From assembly GCA_031258615.1 (NCBI GenBank), contig JAIRMP010000032.1, forward strand, positions 1 to 9,209: DNA of 9,209 nucleotides. The letters run 5' to 3'. A program made the position numbers and the translations under genes. Position 1 is the first letter of the stretch; the number at the start of each line of letters is the position of its first letter. Below the pieces are notes generated by a model that saw nothing but the letters and a program-made list of their open reading frames with translations, was not told the origin of the DNA and ran no database searches. The stretch is from Spirochaetaceae bacterium. GTDB taxonomy: Bacteria; Spirochaetota; Spirochaetia; Treponematales; Breznakiellaceae. Of the stretch, positions 1 to 6,615 are shown piece after piece.

Positions 1-861
1 ATTGATTTAATAGTAAGCGATATCCCTTATGGCATAGGCGTAGATGACTGGGATGTTTTGCATGACAATACCAATAACGCCTATTTAGGCTCAAGTCCCG
101 CTCAGGAAAAAGCCGGAGCCGTATTCAAAAAAAGGGGGAAGCCGTTAAATGGCTGGTCGGAGGCAGATCGGCTTATCCCAAAACAATATTATGATTGGGT
201 TAAGACATGGGTTGGGGAATGGTTTCGTGTTATAAAGCCGGGTGCTAATGTGTTTGTGTTTTCCGGACGGCGTATGGCTCACCGTTGTGTATGCGCGTTT
301 GAAGATGTTGGCTTTACCTATAAAGATATGCTGGGTTGGGAAAAAGAACGAGCCGCGCACAGAGCACAAAGAATTAGCGTAATATTTGAAAGGAGGAAGG
401 ATATGTCGTCCGCAAATAAATGGGCAGGTTGGAAAGTTGGTAATTTACGCCCTGTCTTTGAACCGATATTATGGTTTACAAAACCCTATAAAATAGGCGG
501 AACCATAGCGGATAATGTTTTGCAGTATAATCTTGGGGCCTTTAATGAAAATATACTAAAAAAATATGGTCAGGAGCCTGATAACATTTTTCATATTCAA
601 GCGCAACAATCAGATGTGGGTTTACATCCTACCCAAAAGCCATTAAAACTTATGGAATTATTGATTGAATTAACGACTGTTGAAAAACAAATTGTACTCG
701 ATCCGTTTTGTGGAAGCGCTACTACATTGGTAGCCGCTTCCCGGCTTGACAGACAATATATTGGTTTTGAAAAGGAAGAAAAATATTATAATATTGCGTT
801 AAATAGACTAAATGAAGAAGAATGTGATTTATTTGAAAGGGAGGGCGTAATCCATGCCTAA
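1..861 (+). CDS. DNA N6-adenine/N4-cytosine methyltransferase, beta class, 5' end outside window
   Basis: The frame is open from base 1, so the true start lies upstream; 286 residues are visible. The protein transfers a methyl group from S-adenosylmethionine to adenine N6 or cytosine N4 in DNA. Visible motifs: SDIPYG at residues 6-11, which is catalytic motif IV (usually DPPY or NPPY), a variable middle presumed to be the target-recognition part, HPTQKP at about 209-214 (motif X), then VLDPFCGSATT at about 232-242 (motif I, cofactor binding). The order IV, middle, I is that of the beta class. It is clearly richer in A+T than the next gene, and no restriction endonuclease is visible, so it may be an orphan, a phage-borne enzyme or half of a system lying upstream. 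The last residues read through the ribosome binding site of the next gene, so the tail may not be native. Target sequence cannot be read from this. The family call is secure; the specificity is unknown. Confidence 0.88.
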   Translation: MDLIVSDIPYGIGVDDWDVLHDNTNNAYLGSSPAQEKAGAVFKKRGKPLNGWSEADRLIPKQYYDWVKTWVGEWFRVIKPGANVFVFSGRRMAHRCVCAFEDVGFTYKDMLGWEKERAAHRAQRISVIFERRKDMSSANKWAGWKVGNLRPVFEPILWFTKPYKIGGTIADNVLQYNLGAFNENILKKYGQEPDNIFHIQAQQSDVGLHPTQKPLKLMELLIELTTVEKQIVLDPFCGSATTLVAASRLDRQYIGFEKEEKYYNIALNRLNEEECDLFEREGVIHA

Positions 862-1911
862 ACTACAAAAAGCGATGATGCTCACGGACAAGGGGTACGC
901 GGATTTGAAGCAGGCCATATTCGCCTGCACCCTGACCAATGTTTCAATGGTACTGCCGGTCAGCGTGCTGCTGCAATTCATCATGGAACTGATAAAGCCC
1001 CTTTCCGGCGGCGAGGTGTCCTGGCAAAAGATGTGGCTGCTCTTCGGCGCGGGCGTCATTGCCCTCATCCTCGTCTTTCTCTGCCATAAAAACGACTACC
1101 GGAAGACTTACGTGAACTCCTATATGCAGGGCGAGGCAGCCCGCGTGTCCATAGCCGAGCATATACGCAAGCTGCCCATGAGCGTCTTCAATTCCAAAGA
1201 CCTCACAGACCTCACCACCAACATCATGGGCGACGTGGCGAACAGCGAACACGTCCTCAGCCACCTTGTTCCAGAGCTGTTCGCCAACGGGATTTCTATA
1301 ACCCTCATCTGCGCGGCCCTGGCCCTCTACGATTGGCGTATGGCCCTTGCGGTGTTTATAAGCGTGCCGGTGGCTTTCTGCATAGTCGTGGGAAGCCGCA
1401 AGTTGCAGGAGCGCCTCTCCCGCAAACACGTGGCGGCAAAGCTGGAGGCGGCCGGCAGAGTGCAGGAGTATATAGAAGGAATCAAGGTCATCAGAGCCTG
1501 CAATATGGACGGTGAGCGTTTTGCCGTGCTGGAGCGGTCATTGCGGGAGATGATGCGCCTCGCCATGAAAATGGAAGTTGGAACGGGCGTGTTCGTCATG
1601 GGAGCGCAGGCCGTGCTGCAGGCGGGAATCGGCCTTACCGTTCTGGTTGGAACCACGCTACTCACCGGCGGGCAGATAGCGTTTATTCCCCTGCTGATTT
1701 TCCTGTTGATTGTCGTGCAGATATACGCGCCGGTACTCATTCTTCTTACGCTGCTGCCGGAACTGTTCTATTTCCAAATCGCCATCAAGCGGATGCGCGA
1801 CCTCTTGGCCCTGAAGCCCATGACCGGCGACGCTGAAAAGACGCTGACGAATTTCGATATTGTCTGCGAGAAGGTCAATTTTTCGTACAACAAGGACGGC
1901 GAACAAACCAT

Positions 1912-1965
1912 GAGCCTCCCCGCCGCAAGCGGCGAGGTATCACTTGTAGAGTGGCAGGGAGGCTC
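1912..1965. repeat. nested palindrome at the ABC gene breakpoint
   Basis: An outer stem GAGCCTCCC (1912-1920) pairs with GGGAGGCTC (1957-1965). It encloses an inner hairpin CGCCGCAAGCGGCG (1921-1934) with a 2-base centre. The structure starts exactly where the ABC transporter stops resembling its family. The same GCCGCAAGCGGC core recurs at 2032-2047. Confidence 0.75.
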
Positions 1966-2024
1966 GTTCTGTAAGGAAATTTATCATACGGGGGGTTTAC
2001 TACCAACTTTTGTAAGTGCTGCTG

Positions 2025-2070
2025 ATTCTAACCGCCGCAAGCGGCGGGGTATTAAACCCCAAGGCAGAAT
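2025..2070. repeat. palindromic repeat at the transposase breakpoint
   Basis: ATTCT (2025-2029) pairs with AGAAT (2066-2070) and encloses two hairpins: CCGCCGC-AA-GCGGCGG (2032-2047), and GGGT-ATTAA-ACCC just after it. It shares its core with the element at 1921-1934. The interval between the two (about 1966-2024) has no recognisable gene and could be the body of a small non-coding mobile element. Confidence 0.7.
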
Positions 2071-2224
2071 AAAACACTGAAAACGCGCTCATCAAAAAAT
2101 CGGTAATTTTGTATTTCGTCCCGTTACTGCCTTTTCTCCTGTCCGGCAGATTCTTTGCCGCTTCCCGAAGCCCCTCCAGCAGCTTTGCTGTTGTCGCTTC
2201 CCTCATATTCCCTCCCATACCCAT
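2071..2224 (-). pseudogene. DDE-type transposase, N-terminal fragment
   Basis: Read on the minus strand from ATG at 2224 (AGAGGT five bases upstream), about 50 residues look like the start of a transposase: a leucine-rich helix, then LPDRRKGSNGTKYKITDFL and MSAFSVFYS. This pattern (helix, DRR/DHRRG, YK-L-D-MSAFSVF) is familiar from the N-terminus of several IS4-like or ISAs1-like insertion sequence transposases. After FSVFYS, near 2071, the reading enters the palindromic repeat and ends. The catalytic DDE domain is missing, so it is inactive. The exact IS family is uncertain. A short conserved hypothetical gene is the alternative. Confidence 0.5.
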
Positions 2225-2287
2225 TTTTACCTCTTTTATACCATATTTTTTTTGAAATCGGAATCGCTGCCGGCGGCCTCACCGTTG

Positions 2288-2316
2288 TTGCATATCCCGC
2301 CGTATACCTGTATATT
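2288..2316 (+). promoter_or_regulatory. putative sigma-70 type promoter of the lipoprotein gene
   Basis: TTGCAT (2288-2293) and TATATT (2311-2316) are separated by 17 bases. Transcription would start near 2323, giving a leader of about 40 bases before the ATG at 2366. AGGAGA at 2355-2360 is the ribosome binding site. The -10 matches consensus at five of six positions, the -35 only at three. Confidence 0.45.
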
Positions 2317-2365
2317 AGTAACACCATCGTTGATGGAAAATCTTTGTGATTTATAGGAGAAAACA

Positions 2366-2677
2366 ATGAAGAAGAAATTGTTTTTGGCATTGATGGCGCT
2401 TGCTGCGGGTTTGTTTGCGGCTTGCAACGCCGACAGTTCCGGCGAGGCGGAGGCGGAGATACTCGATTCCGGCCCAAGGTACGGGATCAGCGTTACGGCG
2501 GAGAAGGAGGACTCAGGCGGCCTGGTTGCCGTGGCCAACACGGGCGGCCTCGTCACGGTGTCCCCGTCGGGCAGGGTAAAGGCGGGGGCCACGGTTACGC
2601 TGTCGGTGAACGCGGCGCTTATCACGGACGAGGCGGACGAAACGGACAATTCCGGAGGGGGGGGGGGGGGGCTCTAA
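2366..2677 (+). CDS. surface lipoprotein, N-terminal part (ends prematurely after the G15 tract)
   Basis: The start is supported by AGGAGA with a 5-base gap. The N-terminus is a lipoprotein signal: MKKK, a hydrophobic stretch, and LFAAC with the lipidated cysteine at residue 20. The lipobox is relaxed (F at -3), as is common in spirochaetes. Residues 21-95 are an acidic, Ser/Gly/Val-rich exported region without a family I can name. Residues 97-102 are glycines, 98-102 of them encoded by the run of 15 G, and the frame then hits Leu-stop. In this phase the product is a 103-residue truncated lipoprotein. Removal of one G (or addition of two) joins it to the frame at 2715-4328, with a smooth junction reading GGGSKPWFVKSIKGAYSMEGG. 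I therefore regard both as one gene spanning 2366-4328. Confidence 0.8.
   Translation: MKKKLFLALMALAAGLFAACNADSSGEAEAEILDSGPRYGISVTAEKEDSGGLVAVANTGGLVTVSPSGRVKAGATVTLSVNAALITDEADETDNSGGGGGGL
2657..2671 (+). repeat. homopolymeric G15 tract inside the lipoprotein gene (candidate phase-variation switch)
   Basis: Fifteen consecutive G form five glycine codons. Frame arithmetic: the N-terminal frame and the long downstream frame differ by one base, so 14 or 17 G fuse them and 15 G does not. Homopolymer runs this long are prone to slippage in replication, and also to sequencing error. Confidence 0.8.
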
Positions 2678-2714
2678 ACCCTGGTTTGTCAAGTCGATAA
2701 AAGGCGCTTACAGC

Positions 2715-4328
2715 ATGGAGGGCGGCCCGGAAAGGACCAATGTCAGCTTCCGCCCGTCTTCAAGCGTGACCAACGAATGGACGTTCAAGATGACGCCGGG
2801 AGACCTCACGGTAGACCTTGAGTTCACACACGACTTCCCCGACCCGGCTAACGCTTCGCTGGCCGCCGTCTACCCAAGCGCGGGCTCTATCAGCCCGGAC
2901 TTCACCAAAGATAACTTTAACTACACGGTAGCGGTTCCGTTCGGGACAACGGAGTTTTCCATATCGGCACTGGCTGAGAATCCGTACCTGGCCCCTGAAA
3001 TGCTGCCTGAGGACGGGAGCGGCTACAGTCTGCTGGACGCGGACCTGATGTCAGCCGAAAACGGCGGCCCGCTCCCGGAAGGCCCAAGCAACTACGAAAT
3101 AACGCTTACTTCCGAAGATGGGTCTGTGAAAAAGACATACAACATAGACGTGATCTGCCTCCCTGATCTTTCGCTAAAAACCTTTCAGATAACGAGGGCG
3201 GACAAGGATTTTGCGCGGGACCTAGCGTCTCTTGATCAGCAGACCGTTTACCTTCCCTACTATGAGGGCCTCACAGTCGTTGCGGAGTCCAATGACGGCG
3301 GGGCAAGCGTAAGCGTATTGCCTTCCGCCGCCGTTTCCGGCCTCAACCCGATAGCCCCCGCCTCGGTAACCGTTGCGGTGAGCAAAGGTTTGCCCGGAGT
3401 AGACCCAAAATACACGGCCAAGAGTTATGTTTTGAACCTGTACTACGGCGAGGGGATGGCCCCTGAGCCTCTGGCGGAGGGCGGGTATGTCAGCTTTATG
3501 CCGGGCGAGAGCGGGGACGTTTACTACGAAGTGCATACATTCCTGGCGCCGGGTGAAAGTACGCTGTCATTCGTTGACAAATCCATGCGGTCCGTACAGG
3601 CCGATTACCTTATCGTGGCGGGCGGCGGTGGCGCAGGAGGCAGTCGTAATCAGGCCACTGACTGCGGCGGCGGCGGCGGCGCGGGAGGGCTACTGTATAA
3701 AAATGGGGAAACCCTGCGACTGTCTGGCGGTTCCGTTTCAGTAACGGTCGGGAAAGGCGGCGCTGGGGGTGCAGTGCAAATTAGAGGCGTTTCCGGCGGG
3801 ACATCCTCTATCGGGAATGTGGAGGTAATCGGAGGAGGGGGCGGTGGCCCCGGGTCCGAAAGTGGTAGGAATGATGTTCTCTGCGGCGGAGATGGCGGTT
3901 CGGGAGGCGGCGGCGGCGCGGGAGGGGGAACTAGTATTGGCAATGGGGGAAACCACAACAACGCTAACGGCGTGCTGGGGAATGCGGGTGGCGCAGGCGG
4001 CACTGATACTAGCGGCGGCGGTGGCGGCGGCGCGGGCGGCGAAGGAAATGGTGGAAATGATAACAGTAATAATATGTCCGTCGGGGGCATGGGCTGGCAA
4101 CCGTCCGGCGACTCCGACTGGATTAAGAAAGTCATCACCGGCGTAGAGTGGTTTTCGCGCGGCGGTGCGGGCGGCGTCCTTGATGCGAGTAAAGCTGTGC
4201 CAGCCGTGACCGGCACGAAATATGGCGATGGCGGAGCTGCGGCTAATTCTATTACCACGCCTGGTGGGAAGGGCGCGGACGGCATCGTGATCATACGATT
4301 CCCGCACACCGAGCCCTCTGGCAACTGA
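2715..4328 (+). CDS. surface lipoprotein, main part: cadherin-like domain and glycine-rich C-terminal domain
   Basis: The frame is open upstream back through the G tract, so ATG 2715 is probably not a real start; only a weak AAAGG lies before it. Numbered in the restored 653-residue protein, residues about 162-262 resemble a cadherin-like beta-sandwich: Leu-Ala-Ala, GSISPDFTKDNFNYTV, and EDGSVKKTYNIDV. Residues 267-365 form a second beta-rich segment. Residues 412-648 are a glycine-rich domain that opens with ADYLIVAGGGGAGG and closes with GADGIVIIRFP, the hallmark of glycine-rich domains found in surface and phage fibre-like proteins. It would be anchored in the outer membrane by the lipid at Cys20, with an adhesion or cell-surface role inferred. 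It is expressed as full length only when the G tract has a permissive length. Confidence 0.75.
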   Translation: MEGGPERTNVSFRPSSSVTNEWTFKMTPGDLTVDLEFTHDFPDPANASLAAVYPSAGSISPDFTKDNFNYTVAVPFGTTEFSISALAENPYLAPEMLPEDGSGYSLLDADLMSAENGGPLPEGPSNYEITLTSEDGSVKKTYNIDVICLPDLSLKTFQITRADKDFARDLASLDQQTVYLPYYEGLTVVAESNDGGASVSVLPSAAVSGLNPIAPASVTVAVSKGLPGVDPKYTAKSYVLNLYYGEGMAPEPLAEGGYVSFMPGESGDVYYEVHTFLAPGESTLSFVDKSMRSVQADYLIVAGGGGAGGSRNQATDCGGGGGAGGLLYKNGETLRLSGGSVSVTVGKGGAGGAVQIRGVSGGTSSIGNVEVIGGGGGGPGSESGRNDVLCGGDGGSGGGGGAGGGTSIGNGGNHNNANGVLGNAGGAGGTDTSGGGGGGAGGEGNGGNDNSNNMSVGGMGWQPSGDSDWIKKVITGVEWFSRGGAGGVLDASKAVPAVTGTKYGDGGAAANSITTPGGKGADGIVIIRFPHTEPSGN

Positions 4329-4344
4329 TTAGAAAATACTATGA

Positions 4345-4662
4345 ACCGCCCCGCGGCTTGCGGGGGGGAAAGTTATCGCACGGGCTGACACCGGTATTGC
4401 GGCGACCACCACCATAAATATTGCCGCCGGCGCGACGCTTACCATTAACAGTGGTGTAACCTACATGATTGGGGGAACGCTTGCGGGCGCGGCGGGCGCT
4501 ACCGTGGTGAACAACGGGACGATCACCGTTGTTGGGGATAATAAATTCTACCCGAGTAACGGGACCACCGCAGGGGTCCCCGCTACGAATACCACCTACA
4601 CATGGAACGCTGACGCTGGCGGCGATGGCAAGGCCGGCTGGAAGTACCAAAGCGGGACCTAA
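4345..4662 (+). pseudogene. C-terminal remnant of a beta-repeat surface protein
   Basis: The frame is open from 4345 with no convincing start; the first ATG is at 4465 and has no clear ribosome binding site. The text is of the repeating threonine/glycine beta-strand type: TTTINIAAGATLTINSG, then TLAGAAGATVVNNGTITVVG. Such text is typical of beta-helical or adhesin-like surface proteins. It ends in KAGWKYQSGT-stop. The remnant begins next to a palindrome (4350-4366) and a G7 run (4362-4368). If the G7 run were one shorter, an ATG at 4341 would be in frame. It is most likely the broken 3' end of a second surface gene, or a spare C-terminal cassette for the neighbour. A 65-residue product from 4465 is the alternative. 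Confidence 0.5.
4350..4366. repeat. GC-rich palindrome between the lipoprotein and the remnant gene
   Basis: CCCCGC-GGCTT-GCGGGG, six paired bases with a five-base loop, lies 21 bases after the lipoprotein stop. No T run follows, so an intrinsic terminator is unlikely. It resembles the other palindromes in this window. Confidence 0.55.
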
Positions 4663-4666
4663 GCAT

Positions 4667-4708
4667 GGAGTTTCGGGATAAGCCGGCGTAAGCCGGCCCC
4701 GAAACTCC
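4667..4708. repeat. nested hairpin element
   Basis: The outer stem GGAGTTTCGGG (4667-4677) pairs with CCCGAAACTCC (4698-4708). The inner hairpin is GCCGGC-GTAA-GCCGGC (4682-4697). It begins a few bases after the stop of the surface-protein remnant. Confidence 0.75.
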
Positions 4709-4755
4709 CAAGCCCAACGCTGTGCGTTGGGCCCGGAACGTGCCTCCCGGCGCAC
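4702..4755 (+). repeat. 54-base direct repeat, copy 1
   Basis: It matches 4850-4903 at 53 of 54 bases (T4741 against C4889). It contains a 9-base stem GCCCAACGC/GCGTTGGGC with a TGT loop (4712-4732), followed by GTGC...GCAC. Confidence 0.85.
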
Positions 4756-4777
4756 ATAGTAGCCGGGGAAAAGTCCT

Positions 4778-4848
4778 GAAGTTTGCGCAAAGCAAGCCGC
4801 TTCGCGGCTTGTGACGCAAACTTCGGAGACAACCGCGAAGCGGTTGTC
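4778..4848. repeat. two hairpin elements between the direct repeat copies
   Basis: The first has an outer stem GAAGTTTGCG (4778-4787) / CGCAAACTTC (4815-4824) around an inner CAAGCCGC-TTC-GCGGCTTG (4793-4811). The second is GACAACCGC-GAA-GCGGTTGTC (4828-4848). Both have 3-base loops flanked by CGC/GCG, the same plan as the array at 8051-8403. Confidence 0.75.
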
Positions 4849-4849
4849 C

Positions 4850-4903
4850 AAACTCCCAAGCCCAACGCTGTGCGTTGGGCCCGGAACGCGCCTCCCGGCG
4901 CAC
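4850..4903 (+). repeat. 54-base direct repeat, copy 2
   Basis: This is the second copy of 4702-4755, offset by 148 bases and keeping the 9-base stem with TGT loop (4860-4880). Both copies are followed within a few bases by AGCCGG. Confidence 0.85.
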
Positions 4904-4941
4904 TTCATAGCCGGCAACACACAGGGGCTAAGGAGATTACT

Positions 4942-5025
4942 ATGAAAACGAATGAGATGACTATTGAGCGGAGGCTGGATTTTATCGCCTCGCTGGGACT
5001 GCCGGAAGTTTCCGCATTTTTTTGA
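4942..5025 (+). CDS. tiny ORF of unknown function (27 residues)
   Basis: ATG is preceded by AAGGAG (4930-4935) with a 6-base gap, a strong ribosome binding site. The peptide MKTNEMTIERRLDFIASLGLPEVSAFF is not one I recognise. The frame closes inside a run of seven T (5017-5023); with one T fewer it would read on as DLRQNS and stop at 5044. It may be the leftover start of a destroyed gene or a genuine small protein. It converges on the end of the serine dehydratase operon, 34 bases away. Confidence 0.4.
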   Translation: MKTNEMTIERRLDFIASLGLPEVSAFF

Positions 5026-5059
5026 CCTGCGCCAAAACTCTTAGACCACACGCCCGGTG

Positions 5060-5947
5060 TCAGTCGCCAAAAATCTTTTGTTTGAGGGCCTGCCCCGTGG
5101 GGGTTACGGCAAGGCCGCCCTGCGCCGTTTCACGGAGGGAGGAGGGCATCGCCTCGCCTATCTCCCTCATCGCGGAGATAACCTCGTCAACAGGTATAAC
5201 GCTTTTCACGCCGGCCAGCGCCATATCGGCGGCGGCTATCGCGCACATCACGCCGCCGGCGTTGCGTTTGACGCAGGGAACCTCGACAAGGCCCGCCACA
5301 GGATCGCAGACAAGGCCCAACTGGTTCTTCAGCGCGATAGCGCAGGCTTCCGCCGCCTGTCCGGGGCTTCCGTCCCGCAGTTCGACCAACGCCGCCGCCG
5401 CCAGCGCCGCCGCGCTCCCGCACTCAGCCTGACATCCGCCCTCCGCCCCCGCTATGCTCGCGTTCTTCACTATCACAAGCCCTATGCCGCCCGCCGTAAA
5501 CAGCGACATCACCAGGTTGTGTTCGGAAACTTTGTAAAAATCTTCCATCGAGAGTATCGCCGCCGGCAGTATACCGCAGGAACCTGCCGTCGGCGCCGCA
5601 ACGATCCGCCCCATCGCGGCGTTGTACTCGGCAATCGCTACCGCCTTGGCCATAGCCGCCGCGCAGAAAGCGCCCGATACAGGGCCTGCCCCGCCGCCGC
5701 CGGCAGCGTAGCGCGTCATCCTGTAGCCGTTCCCGCCGGAAAGCCCGCTTCGGGACTTCAGCGTCTGATCGGCGCCGCTTGACGCGGCATTCCTCATCAC
5801 GCCGAGGTTCCGCCTCATGTCCTCAAACAACCGCTCCCCCGGCAGCCTCATCGCCTCCGCCTGGTCGTCAAGCACGATTTCGGAGATTTTTTTCCCCCGG
5901 CCTTCCGCCTCACGCGCCAGGCTTTCCACAGAATCGTATTCCAGCAT
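5060..5947 (-). CDS. sdaAA: L-serine dehydratase, iron-sulfur dependent, alpha subunit
   Basis: The 295-residue protein has the length usual for the alpha subunit of the two-chain enzyme. It converts L-serine to pyruvate and ammonia using an oxygen-sensitive [4Fe-4S] cluster rather than pyridoxal phosphate. Visible family motifs are GLSGGNGYRM, APTAGSCGILPA, AEGGCQAECGSAAA and LVEVPCVKRNA; the cysteines in SCG, GGC and VPC are likely cluster ligands. I prefer ATG at 5947, because it overlaps the sdaAB stop as TGATG and has GGAGG close upstream. A TTG one codon earlier is possible. It is the last gene of a translationally coupled operon with sdaAB and sstT. The product is cytoplasmic and acts only together with SdaAB. 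Confidence 0.93.
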   Translation of the reverse strand: MLEYDSVESLAREAEGRGKKISEIVLDDQAEAMRLPGERLFEDMRRNLGVMRNAASSGADQTLKSRSGLSGGNGYRMTRYAAGGGGAGPVSGAFCAAAMAKAVAIAEYNAAMGRIVAAPTAGSCGILPAAILSMEDFYKVSEHNLVMSLFTAGGIGLVIVKNASIAGAEGGCQAECGSAAALAAAALVELRDGSPGQAAEACAIALKNQLGLVCDPVAGLVEVPCVKRNAGGVMCAIAAADMALAGVKSVIPVDEVISAMREIGEAMPSSLRETAQGGLAVTPTGQALKQKIFGD

Positions 5948-6615
5948 CAAACCCCTCCGTTTGCCGGCAGGTACACAACGCTGTCTATGTGCGCAAGCGC
6001 CGCCAGCCCGTCCACAACGGCGGCTTCCAGCGCGCCGTCAATCTCCACCATCATCACCGCCTGAAAGCCCCTGTGCGGCCTGGACAGTTTGAAGTTCCCT
6101 ATGTTCACGCCGTGGTCTGCCATCAGGCTCGTTACGTGCGCTATCATGCCGGGCATATCCCGGTGGGCGATGATCAGCGTGTCGGCCTCCCCTGAGAATT
6201 CGGTTTCCATCCCGTTGAGCGATTTGATAAGGATGTTGCCGCCGCCGATGGAAGCCCCCTCCAGCGAGCACTCTTTCCCGCTTGAGCCGGTCAGATGGAG
6301 GCGGGCCGTGTTCGGGTGGGCGCGGGGGATTTTCACCTCCGCTATGCTGAACGTAAGTGAGTTCTCCGCGGCGACGGCAAAACTGTCGCGTATGCGCTCG
6401 TCATCGTTTTTCATTCCAAGCAGCCCCGCTATTAGAGCCCTGTCCGTGCCGTGCCCGCGGTAAGTCTGCGCGAATGAACCGGCGAGGCCGATGTCCGCGC
6501 GGCGCACCGCTTCGCCGAGGATCATCCGCCCCGTCCGCCCTATACGCACCGCCCCCGCCGTATGCGAGCTGGACGGGCCTATCATCACCGGGCCTATGAT
6601 GTCGAACACGTTCAA
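5947..6615 (-). CDS. sdaAB: L-serine dehydratase, iron-sulfur dependent, beta subunit
   Basis: The protein is 222 residues. The start reads MNVFDIIGPVMIGPSSSHTAG, the standard N-terminus of this subunit, with the GPSSSHT motif of the substrate/cluster region. The C-terminal third is an ACT domain (ADTLIIAHRDMPGMIAHVTS then GVNIGNFKLSR), a fold that commonly senses amino acids. The start codon is TTG at 6615, overlapping the sstT stop as TTGA, with GAGGGG nine bases upstream. Low-efficiency initiation coupled to sstT translation is likely. It pairs with SdaAA to form the active enzyme. Confidence 0.93.
   Translation of the reverse strand: MNVFDIIGPVMIGPSSSHTAGAVRIGRTGRMILGEAVRRADIGLAGSFAQTYRGHGTDRALIAGLLGMKNDDERIRDSFAVAAENSLTFSIAEVKIPRAHPNTARLHLTGSSGKECSLEGASIGGGNILIKSLNGMETEFSGEADTLIIAHRDMPGMIAHVTSLMADHGVNIGNFKLSRPHRGFQAVMMVEIDGALEAAVVDGLAALAHIDSVVYLPANGGV

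Larger units (their letters stand above)
854..2080 (+). pseudogene. ABC exporter (membrane domain kept, ATPase domain lost), truncated
   Basis: The start ATG at 854 overlaps the methyltransferase stop by 8 bases and has GGGAGGG about 8 bases upstream. About 353 residues read as the transmembrane half of a fused ABC exporter (ABC_membrane type). Hydrophobic segments lie near residues 22-46, 60-80, 140-182, 247-272 and 276-305, with coupling-helix style text such as GRVQEYIEGIKVIRACN. The nucleotide-binding domain begins (CEKVNFSYNKDGEQTM) and then stops making sense at about residue 353, base 1912, where a palindromic repeat starts. Walker A, signature and Walker B are all absent, and the last 55 or so residues are translated repeat. 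It cannot hydrolyse ATP on its own. Siderophore or lipid export would be typical of the family, but the substrate cannot be told. G+C is much higher than in the preceding gene. Confidence 0.8.

Noticed and set aside
2715..2717. ATG at 2715 as true start of the large protein
   Set aside because: Only weak AAAGG upstream. The frame continues upstream through sensible text to the G tract, and a surface domain needs the signal peptide encoded at 2366.
3650..4324. Long proline-rich minus-strand ORF (224 codons)
   Set aside because: It is the antisense of the glycine-rich domain (GGC/GGN codons read as Pro/Ala), with no ribosome binding site.
4339..4920. Overlapping minus-strand ORFs through the hairpin array
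   Set aside because: Their text is translated palindromes and repeats; no start signals or family resemblance.
5001..5023. Intrinsic terminator before the T7 run
   Set aside because: CGGAAGTTTCCG forms at most a 4-base stem, too weak to call.
5057..5782. Plus-strand ORFs opposite sdaAA/sdaAB/sstT
   Set aside because: They are shadows of well-recognised minus-strand genes; arginine- and histidine-rich nonsense text.
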